Of a stretch of DNA of 64,000 nucleotides, positions 1 to 8,536 are shown in pieces (position 1 is the stretch's first letter; each line of letters begins with the position of its first letter). Location: positions 124,001 to 188,000 of the forward strand of contig CAYPQF010000021.1 of assembly GCA_964412815.1 (NCBI GenBank). The letters are read 5' to 3'. The notes below the pieces were generated by a model. That model ran no database searches. It saw only the letters and a program-made list of their open reading frames with translations, and was not told where the DNA came from. This DNA is from JAOAFZ01 sp964412815. Lineage in GTDB: Bacteria > Patescibacteriota > Microgenomatia > UBA1406 > GWC2-37-13. A program made the position numbers and the translations under genes.

Positions 1-922
1 CATTTTTGCAGACAAAGATATTGAGTCCCGAATTAAGTTCTGGAACAGCAATATCCGTCTCTTTAAAGATGGAAAACCGGAGGAACAGATATCCTGTCAC
101 CTGGTCCTTGCCATATATATTATAGGTAGTGTTACTATTACCAGTAACCTGATAGAAAAAGCAAAAAAATATGGTATCTCCATACATTTACTGAACCATT
201 CTTTTAGATCTGTAGCCGATATTTCTTCTTCCGCAGAGGGTAACTATGCATTACGGACAAAGCAATATACCTGCTCAAAAGAATTTCAGCTAGAATTAGC
301 AAAAAATCTGATCCTGAATAAGGTCCAGAATCAGATTAACCTCTTAAAAGAATATGGACACGATCGAGCAGCAAATCAAATCGAAGAGACAGTATATCCA
401 TTAATTGCCACCGCAAGAAACGAAAAAATATTGCTCGGTGTTGAAGGAAACGCTGCCAATATCTACTTTAAAGCACTCTTTGCACACATGGAATGGAATA
501 GGCGAGCTCCACAAACCAGAGAAGATATTCCCAATTTTTTAATGGACATTGGATACAGTTTTCTGTTTAATTATGTAGATTCGTTACTTCGCTTGTTTGG
601 TTTCGATACTTATAAAGGTTTTTATCACAAGCTCTTTTTCCAACGAAAATCTCTCAGTTGTGACCTGATGGAACCGATCCGTTGTGAAATAGATAAAGCT
701 CTGGTAAAAGCATATAACCTGGGACGTATAAATCCCAAAGAATTCACTTTTAAAAATGGAAGCTTTCTTTTTAAGCCAGGAAAAGATATTAGACAAAAAT
801 ATACTTCGATCTTTTTCTGGGCTCTCCACGACAATAGAGAAGAGATATATGCTTACCTAAGACATTACTATCTGCATATCATGTTGCCAGAAAAATACCA
901 GTTTCCCATCTATAAACCATGA
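1..922 (+). CDS. cas1: CRISPR-associated integrase Cas1 (type V-A), 5' end cut by window edge
   Basis: Cas1 is the catalytic subunit of the Cas1-Cas2 complex that integrates new spacers at the leader end of the array. The frame is open from base 2 and a TTG at 431 is only an internal codon, so the gene begins left of the window. The metal-binding glutamate lies in VEGNAA (codons at 437-454). The conserved His and Asp/Glu follow in GFYHKLFF and CDLMEPIRCEID, the usual Cas1 order. The TGA stop overlaps the cas2 ATG (ATGA at 919-922), indicating translational coupling. The array directly downstream has Cas12a repeats, so the effector gene and cas4, if present, should lie upstream outside the window. 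Confidence 0.95.
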   Translation, partial: IFADKDIESRIKFWNSNIRLFKDGKPEEQISCHLVLAIYIIGSVTITSNLIEKAKKYGISIHLLNHSFRSVADISSSAEGNYALRTKQYTCSKEFQLELAKNLILNKVQNQINLLKEYGHDRAANQIEETVYPLIATARNEKILLGVEGNAANIYFKALFAHMEWNRRAPQTREDIPNFLMDIGYSFLFNYVDSLLRLFGFDTYKGFYHKLFFQRKSLSCDLMEPIRCEIDKALVKAYNLGRINPKEFTFKNGSFLFKPGKDIRQKYTSIFFWALHDNREEIYAYLRHYYLHIMLPEKYQFPIYKP

Positions 923-1197
923 TCCTGGTAACCTACGACATAATGGATGACAAAAAACGTACCCGTTTCTCGAAATTCCTTTTACAATATGGAGAGCGGA
1001 TACAATATTCTGTTTTTACCATACGTAATAGTAAACGCGTATTAAATATTCTTGTAAACGAAATCAAATATCGCTACGAAAATGAATTTCATAAATGCGA
1101 TAGCGTTTACATCTTTAGAATATGCAATGGATGTAAAGAAGATATAATTAGATACGGGAGTCCCAAGCACGAGGAAAATGGTCTGGTATACTTTTAA
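919..1197 (+). CDS. cas2: CRISPR-associated protein Cas2
   Basis: This 92-residue protein has the family's usual length. Cas2 is the central dimer of the Cas1-Cas2 spacer integrase. The start MILVTYDI carries the conserved aspartate at the end of beta-strand 1 (residue 7) of the ferredoxin-like fold, and the charged region ending in YRYENEFH and the strand DSVYIFRIC follow. The start overlaps the cas1 stop by 4 bases. It is the last cas gene before the leader and array, the standard order in type V-A loci. Confidence 0.93.
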   Translation: MILVTYDIMDDKKRTRFSKFLLQYGERIQYSVFTIRNSKRVLNILVNEIKYRYENEFHKCDSVYIFRICNGCKEDIIRYGSPKHEENGLVYF

Positions 1198-1401
1198 CGA
1201 CAAGCTCTTTCACATTCCGGACATAAGTATAAGTTGAACTATATAGAGAAACCTTAGTCTTTATAATCTTAACTCTAGAGTATTAAAATGAGCCTTTACA
1301 TTGATATAACAATGTAAAACTCTTGTTTCTGACACAAAGTCCAGTCAAAATCTTTAATGATCGCTGTTGTATCTTTGGATTGTCAGAACAAGAAATTGGC
1401 T
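1198..1401 (+). promoter_or_regulatory. CRISPR leader
   Basis: This is an AT-rich, non-coding 204-base segment between cas2 and the first repeat. A -10-like TATAAT lies at 1262-1267. A perfect 9-base inverted repeat (TTTACATTG at 1295-1303, CAATGTAAA at 1310-1318) is present. A longer-range imperfect pair also occurs: CTTGTTTCTGACA at 1322-1334 and TGTCAGAACAAG at 1381-1392, ending 9 bases before repeat 1. The leader also contains ACTATATAGA (1238-1247) and CTCTAGA (1272-1278), both of which occur inside the repeat. Leader polarity fits the degenerate repeat at the far end of the array. Confidence 0.75.
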
Positions 1402-3274
1402 CTCTAGACTATATAGATAATTTCTACTTATGTAGATTTATGAACATCACAGGGGAGGCGGCGCTCTAGACTATATAGATAATTTCTACTTATGTAGATG
1501 TGCGTCCTGTTCTGCTCGCACCTTTGCTCTAGACTATATAGATAATTTCTACTTATGTAGATAGAGCCATCAATTAATGAGGAAGATGACTCTAGACTAT
1601 ATAGATAATTTCTACTTATGTAGATTTCACTGCTTCAAGCTCAACAAGGGCTCTAGACTATATAGATAATTTCTACTTATGTAGATTCTCACGAGCTTCT
1701 ACGGCCTTTTTTGCTCTAGACTATATAGATAATTTCTACTTATGTAGATAAATATTTCGCAACTACGTGGCCCTTTACTCTAGACTATATAGATAATTTC
1801 TACTTATGTAGATTAGCATTCACGAACTATGAGGAAAACGCTCTAGACTATATAGATAATTTCTACTTATGTAGATCAGAACTAAGTCCATCATCCTCTC
1901 ACCTTCTCTAGACTATATAGATAATTTCTACTTATGTAGATTGTCTGTTGTATTTGAAATACTACCAACTCTAGACTATATAGATAATTTCTACTTATGT
2001 AGATTAGTATTCAATAACTATTACAGTTGCAGCTCTAGACTATATAGATAATTTCTACTTATGTAGATCTAGTGACATTATTCGTTGTCACAACAACTCT
2101 AGACTATATAGATAATTTCTACTTATGTAGATTAGTACTCGTAATCTATCGTTGAACCACTCTAGACTATATAGATAATTTCTACTTATGTAGATGTAAA
2201 TCTTTTCTGCCACTGGTGGTACGCTCTAGACTATATAGATAATTTCTACTTATGTAGATTGAAAGCTATACCAGTGCTATCTGTTCCTCTAGACTATATA
2301 GATAATTTCTACTTATGTAGATACGCACCATAGCGAGCAGAAGTTTTTACCCTCTAGACTATATAGATAATTTCTACTTATGTAGATTTGGATATAATTG
2401 GGTCATGCCAAAAAAACTCTAGACTATATAGATAATTTCTACTTATGTAGATCAAAATGGTGATGGCCTCACGCTCTAACTCTAGACTATATAGATAATT
2501 TCTACTTATGTAGATCATCCATGGACATAGGATACCTTCGGCTCTAGACTATATAGATAATTTCTACTTATGTAGATATTATTTTCATACTATCGGACAT
2601 TATACCTCTAGACTATATAGATAATTTCTACTTATGTAGATGCCTACGGTTCAATGTGCGTTATTACTGACTCTAGACTATATAGATAATTTCTACTTAT
2701 GTAGATTTGAGTGTCATTTTAACCCGTATGGTCCTCTAGACTATATAGATAATTTCTACTTATGTAGATACTTCTATTCTTTGGCCTACGGCTCAACTCT
2801 AGACTATATAGATAATTTCTACTTATGTAGATACTCCCATATCCTCTTGCCGTAAGCCTCTAGACTATATAGATAATTTCTACTTATGTAGATAATGGCA
2901 TATACTTCCTCTAGAATGTTTCTCTCTAGACTATATAGATAATTTCTACTTATGTAGATAGATGCGATAAGTGCATCAAACATTTTCTCTCTAGACTATA
3001 TAGATAATTTCTACTTATGTAGATACTCCCATATCCTCTTGCCGTAAGCCTCTAGACTATATAGATAATTTCTACTTATGTAGATTTTTTATGCAGTGCG
3101 GTCAAATTCTCTCTAGACTATATAGATAATTTCTACTTATGTAGATAATGATATTACGGGTGTTCGTCCGGTTGCTCTAGACTATATAGATAATTTCTAC
3201 TTATGTAGATAAATTTGTTGCGGATAGGTGCTGAAAAGCTCTAGACTATATAGATAATTTCCACTTATCGAGAT
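1402..3274 (+). CRISPR. Type V-A CRISPR array, 30 repeats / 29 spacers
   Basis: The 36-base repeat begins CTCTAGACTATATAGAT and ends with AATTTCTACTTATGTAGAT, the canonical Cas12a crRNA handle (stem TCTAC/GTAGA, loop TTAT). The first copy is at 1402-1437 and the last at 3239-3274. Spacers are 25-30 bases. Transcription is inferred left to right because the handle must lie 5' of each spacer. Repeats 1-29 look identical, while repeat 30 is degenerate (TCCAC...CGAGA) and would break the stem, marking the leader-distal end. One spacer occurs twice (2833-2857 and 3025-3049). The type assignment rests on the handle sequence, since the effector is outside the window. Confidence 0.98.
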
Positions 3275-3468
3275 GACCAGCGAGTCTTAACTAAGTTTTT
3301 CATGTATTCACTGTTTCCTTTATATTTGCTACCAGCTTTTTTTCCTCCTCTTTTTTTTGACTCAATTAACTTTAGATACTTTGACTGTATCTCTATTAGA
3401 GCTCTATATTCTGAGCCTGGAATAGTAACAGTTTCTTCTTCTTGCGGAGGTTTGTCGGTGTATTTCAT
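3265..3468 (-). CDS. Small basic hypothetical protein beside the array
   Basis: This predicted 67-residue protein has an acidic start (PPQEEETV), a central helix (EYRALIEIQSKYLKLIESKK) and a very basic tail (KKRGGKKAGSKYKG, then VKTRWSSR). Such short proteins with a C-terminal KTRW-like end resemble accessory ORFs of mobile elements, but I do not recognise a family. Its last 10 bases overlap the degenerate terminal repeat, so array and gene converge. A 22-base palindrome sits 33 bases upstream of the start, in the likely promoter, suggesting repression by a dimeric regulator, possibly itself. Coding status is supported only by length and composition. Confidence 0.5.
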   Translation of the reverse strand: MKYTDKPPQEEETVTIPGSEYRALIEIQSKYLKLIESKKRGGKKAGSKYKGNSEYMKNLVKTRWSSR

Positions 3469-3500
3469 ACTAAGTAAGAATTTATATCTATTTTTACATT

Positions 3501-3522
3501 ATATACGAGGATGCTCGTATAT
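3501..3522. promoter_or_regulatory. Perfect palindrome upstream of the array-adjacent small gene
   Basis: The sequence consists of arms ATATACGAG and CTCGTATAT around GATG. On the minus strand a TATAAT box overlaps its downstream end (complement of 3498-3503), so a bound dimer would block the promoter of the 67-residue gene. No other copy was seen in the window. Confidence 0.5.
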
Positions 3523-3559
3523 TCTATGTCAGAAGTAGAGTGTAGATTGTTCAATGTAT

Positions 3560-3994
3560 TTACCGCCGATCCTTACCATCCTTCCAGAACTTAGACTTTC
3601 TCAGATACTGTTCCTGCCTTCCAGTATCCCAGGCATCCATATCGCCCAGATTAGCGGTACGATCCGCAAACTTGAGGACATACCCTCGTTTGGTCTTGAG
3701 GCGGGGGAAATAGTAGCCATACGAATCTTTTGAACCTTCGTGTGTCACTTCCATCACCAGATCGGCAACATCGGTGTTAAATTCCTGTACCAGTTCTTCG
3801 TAGGTGGTGCCGGTATCTTCTACGGTATCGTGCAGATAGGCGGCAGCAATTAAGTGCTCATCATCAGGACGCACAATTTTGATAATTGCTGCAACTTTTT
3901 CAATATGATGTTCAAAGTAGTCTTCACCGCCGTCACGGGTTTGGCCAGTGTGTTTTTTGCGGGCAAATGCCGCTGCTTTTTCGATGATGCTCAT
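3560..3994 (-). CDS. HD-domain hydrolase, RelA/SpoT-hydrolase-like
   Basis: This 144-residue single-domain protein resembles small stand-alone alarmone hydrolases (MESH1/SpoT-HD type), which remove pyrophosphate from (p)ppGpp using Mn2+. It shows the HD signature: an N-terminal ARKKHTGQ with histidine, HHIEKVAAII, the metal-binding HDTVEDT near residues 55-61, and a downstream KFADRTANL matching the KxADrxdNL motif of the family. It lacks synthetase and TGS domains. On the minus strand TATAAT precedes the ATG by 8 bases, so it has its own near-leaderless promoter although it follows the 627-codon gene by 27 bases. The substrate is inferred from family likeness only. Confidence 0.8.
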   Translation of the reverse strand: MSIIEKAAAFARKKHTGQTRDGGEDYFEHHIEKVAAIIKIVRPDDEHLIAAAYLHDTVEDTGTTYEELVQEFNTDVADLVMEVTHEGSKDSYGYYFPRLKTKRGYVLKFADRTANLGDMDAWDTGRQEQYLRKSKFWKDGKDRR

Positions 3995-4021
3995 AGGAGA
4001 TTATTATAAACGAAACTTCAT

Positions 4022-5905
4022 TTACCCGCTCATATTAATACCCATCTGTTTATAGAAGTCGTAGTCGCTATACCCTTTTAGGATATCATCCAGGTTTTGC
4101 CCTGTCTTTTGTTTGATAAAAGTTTTTAGTTTTTTATTATCTGCGGCGATGGCACAATCTATAATAATTTCTATATCATCGGCGGACATCACGCCGGCAG
4201 TCATCTGCTGATCGAGAAATGCTTGCAGTGCTTTGCGACCAACTGCATAGCCACTTTCCCGGGTGGTTGGAAATTCCCGGGCACTTACCCAGTCGGTTAG
4301 GACCTCGGTATAGGACCCTGGTTTTTTTTCATCGGTAATACGCACAGATTCCGATACACCCATCTGCAACTGGTGAATTGCTTCGTGGAAACTGGTATTT
4401 TTGATTTCATCTACCGCCACTCCCGTATCGGTTCTCAACCATGCGTCTGTAGCAGAATGGGCTACACCATGGGCTCTGTAATAACCGCTCCCCAGGGAGG
4501 TCATGGTGTTTTTACCTACCCGTCCGATTCGTTTCCAGCCGGTAGCTGCTTCTTTCAGTTTGGGGTTTAAACGGACGGCACGCTCCCGATACGATGCCAG
4601 TTTTGTGTCAACTTCTCCAAATACTTCTGCAACCTGACTAAAGGGAACCTGCCACTCTACATATAAGCTGCGCGCTGCCAGAAAAACCAACTCATCATCT
4701 GTTACCTGAGCAAATTTTTTCTTAAAGAGACGGTCCGCCCGTTGCTCAAGAACACTCTTTACCGTGACCGGACAATCGTTCGGATGCTGGAGCCAATGCT
4801 GTAATTCGGCACGTTTCTGAGAGACCAGTGCAGAAAGTTCATCTCCCCGGGGGAGAAATAACTCCTCGGTTTGAGCAGCCGGGTAGTTCATCAGGACGCG
4901 ATTAATGGTATCAAGCACCTGTGTTTCGGTCATCACTTCGCCCGCTGGAATAGCATACTCCTGCGCGATAGTTGATGTCAGGTTCGGTTCCTGTGCTCGA
5001 GGATCCTGTGTGTCAGGTATCAAATGATCCGGATACATCTGGTTTCGGTACATAAAATCGATGGCGTGTCCCTGCTTTTTCTGTTCCAGCAGCGCTTTAC
5101 GGAGAGCCAGAATATGTGGTTTTATATTTTTAAGGAAATCTGGATCAACAAATTCTTCTTTTTCTTTCAACCAGGTGTCAATGCTCGCAAGTGCAGATGC
5201 TTCGTTAACATTGTCACCCTGAATTCCCAGCATCTCGAGTCGAATTTCAAATCCACCAATGTAACAGATTGCCGTATTGAGTGATTTATTATGGGTAATG
5301 GTAGTAAAGTATTCATGTCCAAGAGGAGTGACCTTTGACAGCATTGTATTGTTCAGGTTATACCCGACAAGATAAAACTCCTGATTTTCTTCGACACTCA
5401 AACTGGCATGGAGTATTGCTTCATCAAGAGATGTCAACTTCCCGGCCTTAAGCCGGTCTATATACTTTTCAGATCCGCCCATGCGGCGCATTCGCTCCAT
5501 TGCAGATACAGGTACCGGAAGATGCTGGTTACGGATCTGAGTGTATCTCTCCATAGCTTCATCATGAGGACAGTCATGATACTCAGGTATCAGGTCCACA
5601 ATCTGATACAGATCTTCCGCAGAAACGCGATCAGTGTCAGGTCGGACATCTACAACACTGCCGCGCAATGTTCCTTCGATAATTTTTCGATCAGCTACGC
5701 TACACATCTCCATGTGAACCATTTCCGCGAACAAATCTGTCATTTCTACACGAACAGGAGTAATTTTGTCAATCTGTTCTCGAATTAAAAGTCCTTCTGG
5801 CAATCCATATCCCCCATGTCGCTGATAAAACTCCTGTAACCGGGGAAGTTTTGTCGGAATACTGCTTCTGCGTTCCTGTGTTTGTGCTTGTGTAAGTTCA
5901 AACAT
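4022..5905 (-). CDS. Large soluble protein with HExxH metallopeptidase-like motif
   Basis: This 627-residue protein has no signal peptide or membrane segments, so it is probably cytoplasmic. I do not recognise the N-terminal 450 residues, which are mostly helical by composition. Near residues 512-520 is SFHEAIHQLQM, an HExxH zinc-binding site. SYTEVLTDW about 25 residues later could supply the third (glutamate) ligand, as in gluzincins. A second protein with the same kind of motif, otherwise unlike, is encoded at 34353-35453. It reads toward the HD gene and may be cotranscribed with it. Peptidase activity is inferred from the motif alone. Confidence 0.6.
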   Translation of the reverse strand: MFELTQAQTQERRSSIPTKLPRLQEFYQRHGGYGLPEGLLIREQIDKITPVRVEMTDLFAEMVHMEMCSVADRKIIEGTLRGSVVDVRPDTDRVSAEDLYQIVDLIPEYHDCPHDEAMERYTQIRNQHLPVPVSAMERMRRMGGSEKYIDRLKAGKLTSLDEAILHASLSVEENQEFYLVGYNLNNTMLSKVTPLGHEYFTTITHNKSLNTAICYIGGFEIRLEMLGIQGDNVNEASALASIDTWLKEKEEFVDPDFLKNIKPHILALRKALLEQKKQGHAIDFMYRNQMYPDHLIPDTQDPRAQEPNLTSTIAQEYAIPAGEVMTETQVLDTINRVLMNYPAAQTEELFLPRGDELSALVSQKRAELQHWLQHPNDCPVTVKSVLEQRADRLFKKKFAQVTDDELVFLAARSLYVEWQVPFSQVAEVFGEVDTKLASYRERAVRLNPKLKEAATGWKRIGRVGKNTMTSLGSGYYRAHGVAHSATDAWLRTDTGVAVDEIKNTSFHEAIHQLQMGVSESVRITDEKKPGSYTEVLTDWVSAREFPTTRESGYAVGRKALQAFLDQQMTAGVMSADDIEIIIDCAIAADNKKLKTFIKQKTGQNLDDILKGYSDYDFYKQMGINMSG

Positions 5906-6144
5906 GATATAAAAAATATTCTACATCAACTCTTCTTACAAAACTGCTGTGATATACTATAAGTAGATGGACACGATCTTTTTAGTATCAGTCTCTGTTT
6001 TTTCTTTCACACCACCCGCAAGGGTCTAACTCTTCTGTGCCTCAAACCCCTTTTTTGCGATACAATACAATAAGAATTATGTGACCCAACCGGTCCACCA
6101 GTTAACAGGAAGTAGCCAAATGAGCTACGCCCGCTCAACACTCT

Positions 6145-7878
6145 ATGAAACAATCTATGCTCTTCGGAAAAACCCAGAAAAATGCCAAGGAGTTTAGCAG
6201 TATTAATGCGACCTTCTTAATCAAAGGCGGCTTTATCGACCAGACCATGGCCGGGGGATACACTTATCTGACCCTCGGACTTCGTGTATTGGAAAAGATT
6301 GAACGCATTATCCGCGAGGAGATGAACAAGATCTCCAGCGAGGTTCTCATGCCTTCCATTGTTCCAACCCAGCTCTGGGAGACCACCGGTCGTCTGGAAA
6401 CGGTCGATGTTCTGATGAAAACCATGCCGGCAAATGCTGCTGCAAAAGAAAAAAACGATACCGAATATGTGCTGAACTCCACCCACGAGGAGGTAGTAAC
6501 GCCATTGGCACAAAAATATTATCTGTCGTATAAGGATTTTCCGTTGTCTGTCTATCAGATTCAGACCAAGTTCCGCAACGAGCCCCGTGCCAAATCCGGT
6601 CTGTTGCGCTGCCGGGAATTCCGGATGAAAGATATGTACAGCTTCCATACCAGTGCAGACGACTTGAAAGCCTACTACGAAACCGCAAAAAAGGCGTATT
6701 GGGCCGTATACGAGCGTCTGGGCCTGAAAGATGACACCTATATCGCCCTGGCATCAGGCGGTGATTTTACCGAGGATTACAGCCACGAGTTCCAGACCCG
6801 CTGCGATACCGGCGAAGATATTCTGTTCCATGTCAAATCCAAGAACCTGACCTTTAACCGTGAGGTGGCACCCAGTATGGCCGCGCCAATTGACGAATCC
6901 GCAGAAGAACTGCAACCAATTGACCATGTAGAGAGTCCGGGCATGGTGGGAGTGCAGGCAATTGCCGACTTCCTCAAGATTCCGGTCACCAAGACGATCA
7001 AAACGATGTTGTTTGAGAACGAAAAAGGCGAAGTACTGGCCGCCGCAGTACGGGGAGACTATGACGTCGATACCGACAAATTGAAAAAGGTATCCGGTTC
7101 CCAAAAGATCGAGCTGGCTTCCGAAGCTACCGTGAACCGGGTAACCAATGCCAAGATCGGATACGCCGGTCTGTTGAATCTGCCGTCAGAAGTCCGTGTC
7201 TTTGCAGACGATGCTCTCAAAGGCCGTCGCAATATGGAGATGGGGGCAAACCGCACCAACTTTCATTCAATCAATGTGAACTGGGGTCGAGACCTGCCGG
7301 AGCCTGATCAGTTCTATGACATTAAAGTTGCGAAAGAAGGCGACCATTACCCGGAGACAGGGGAGCAGTACGAAGTATTTAAGGCTGCAGAAGTCGGTAA
7401 TATCTTTCCCCTGTACACCAAATTTACCAAAGCATTCAACTACCAGTTTATTGACACCGATAATACCCAGAAGGAGATCTATATGGGCTGTTACGGCATT
7501 GGCTCCAGCCGCATTATGGGCGTGATTGCCGAAAAGTACCATGATCAAAACGGCTTGATCTGGCCCGAGCAAATCGCACCGTTCACCGTCCATCTGATTG
7601 GATTGCAACTGGATGATTCCGAGATGATGGAACGGGCAACCGCACTGTATACCAAGCTATCTGCTGCTGGCATCGATACCCTGATTGATGACCGGAATGC
7701 CCGCCCGGGCGAAAAGTTTGCTGATGCTGACCTGATCGGTATTCCATACCGGGTGGTGATCTCTAAAAAGACAGGTGACCAGGTAGAGGTGAAGCGTCGT
7801 ACACAATCAGGTGCAGAAGCACAGATGATGGGTGTGGACGAACTGATACAGATGGTCAAAAAAACCGATTCGAACTGA
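6145..7878 (+). CDS. proS: Prolyl-tRNA synthetase
   Basis: This 577-residue class II synthetase charges tRNA-Pro with proline. Motif 2 is visible around FRNEPRAKSGLLRCREFRMKDMYSFH and motif 3 as GIGSSRIMGVIAEKYHDQNGLIWP. Between them a segment of about 190 residues (roughly 215-400), with ESPGMVGVQAIADFLKIP and HSINVNWGRDLPEP, corresponds to the bacterial YbaK-like editing insertion. The C-terminal anticodon-binding domain ends with the IDDRNARPGEKFADADLIGIP region. This is therefore the bacterial (E. coli-like) type. TACAAT at 6061-6066 is a possible -10 box about 80 bases upstream. A proline tRNA gene lies at 25105. Confidence 0.97.
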   Translation: MKQSMLFGKTQKNAKEFSSINATFLIKGGFIDQTMAGGYTYLTLGLRVLEKIERIIREEMNKISSEVLMPSIVPTQLWETTGRLETVDVLMKTMPANAAAKEKNDTEYVLNSTHEEVVTPLAQKYYLSYKDFPLSVYQIQTKFRNEPRAKSGLLRCREFRMKDMYSFHTSADDLKAYYETAKKAYWAVYERLGLKDDTYIALASGGDFTEDYSHEFQTRCDTGEDILFHVKSKNLTFNREVAPSMAAPIDESAEELQPIDHVESPGMVGVQAIADFLKIPVTKTIKTMLFENEKGEVLAAAVRGDYDVDTDKLKKVSGSQKIELASEATVNRVTNAKIGYAGLLNLPSEVRVFADDALKGRRNMEMGANRTNFHSINVNWGRDLPEPDQFYDIKVAKEGDHYPETGEQYEVFKAAEVGNIFPLYTKFTKAFNYQFIDTDNTQKEIYMGCYGIGSSRIMGVIAEKYHDQNGLIWPEQIAPFTVHLIGLQLDDSEMMERATALYTKLSAAGIDTLIDDRNARPGEKFADADLIGIPYRVVISKKTGDQVEVKRRTQSGAEAQMMGVDELIQMVKKTDSN

Positions 7879-7922
7879 TATACCAGCAACAAAATTGTGC
7901 GAACCAGGAGTATACTTGGTGT

Positions 7923-8474
7923 ATGGGGAACAATGCCAGTAGCATTACCATTTCTCATCTGAATATTCGTCAGAGCATCTCACTTCTGGTCGCACGTTTG
8001 TTGTCTCTGGAAGGTATAACAGTAGTAATTACGGGGATAGTCTTTGGCGTAGCTATATTGAATAACTGGTTTATCTATACCTATATCCCTGTTCTTCTTC
8101 TCCTCAGCATTCTCGGACTCCATCTCTTTCAGCTGGTACTGGTGATCCATATTATCATGAAGTGGCTTACTAATTATTACGAACTGTACCCCACCTACCT
8201 CGAGATTCACTCAGGAACGTTTGAAAAAAAAACTGCCCGATTTTATTACAAGAACATCGCTCTGTTTGATTTACATCAATCGGTTACCGGAGAAATGTTT
8301 AATTTCGGCACGCTTCATTTATATGATATGAACCTTATGAAAGATATCTATATCTCTTCAATTCATAATCCGCACCGGTATTATGAAATTTTAAAAGACT
8401 TACTTCCTGATACAAATACAGAGACAATGGGATTAAAGCTTTCTGCATTTCGTGACAGTGATAAACACAAATAA
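7923..8474 (+). CDS. Membrane protein with bacterial PH-like domain
   Basis: This 183-residue protein has two adjacent hydrophobic segments (about residues 30-50 and 56-82). A soluble stretch follows that starts LYPTYLEIHSGTFEKKTARFYYKNI and resembles the bPH_2 (YdbS/YdbT-type) fold found in membrane-anchored proteins of unknown role. It starts at ATG 7923, seven bases after TATACT (7911-7916), without a Shine-Dalgarno, so it is leaderless. Family assignment is by pattern (two TM plus a beta-rich domain) and is moderate. Confidence 0.6.
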   Translation: MGNNASSITISHLNIRQSISLLVARLLSLEGITVVITGIVFGVAILNNWFIYTYIPVLLLLSILGLHLFQLVLVIHIIMKWLTNYYELYPTYLEIHSGTFEKKTARFYYKNIALFDLHQSVTGEMFNFGTLHLYDMNLMKDIYISSIHNPHRYYEILKDLLPDTNTETMGLKLSAFRDSDKHK

Positions 8475-8488
8475 CACTATAGGTCTGG

Positions 8489-8529
8489 TATAATAGTGCT
8501 ATTGAAATCTCCTATGTCCTGAAAGGAGG
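8489..8529 (+). promoter_or_regulatory. Promoter and strong SD of a GC-rich cassette
   Basis: TATAAT at 8489-8494 is followed by a 5' leader and AAAGGAGG at 8522-8529, seven bases before GTG 8537. The long leader with a near-perfect Shine-Dalgarno contrasts with the leaderless starts of neighbouring AT-richer genes. Confidence 0.7.
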
Positions 8530-8536
8530 ACAGTCC

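Noticed and set aside
2640..2855. Open reading frame across the CRISPR repeats
   Set aside because: It is made of repeat units (LDYIDNFYLCR repeated) and spacers, so it is an artefact of the array.
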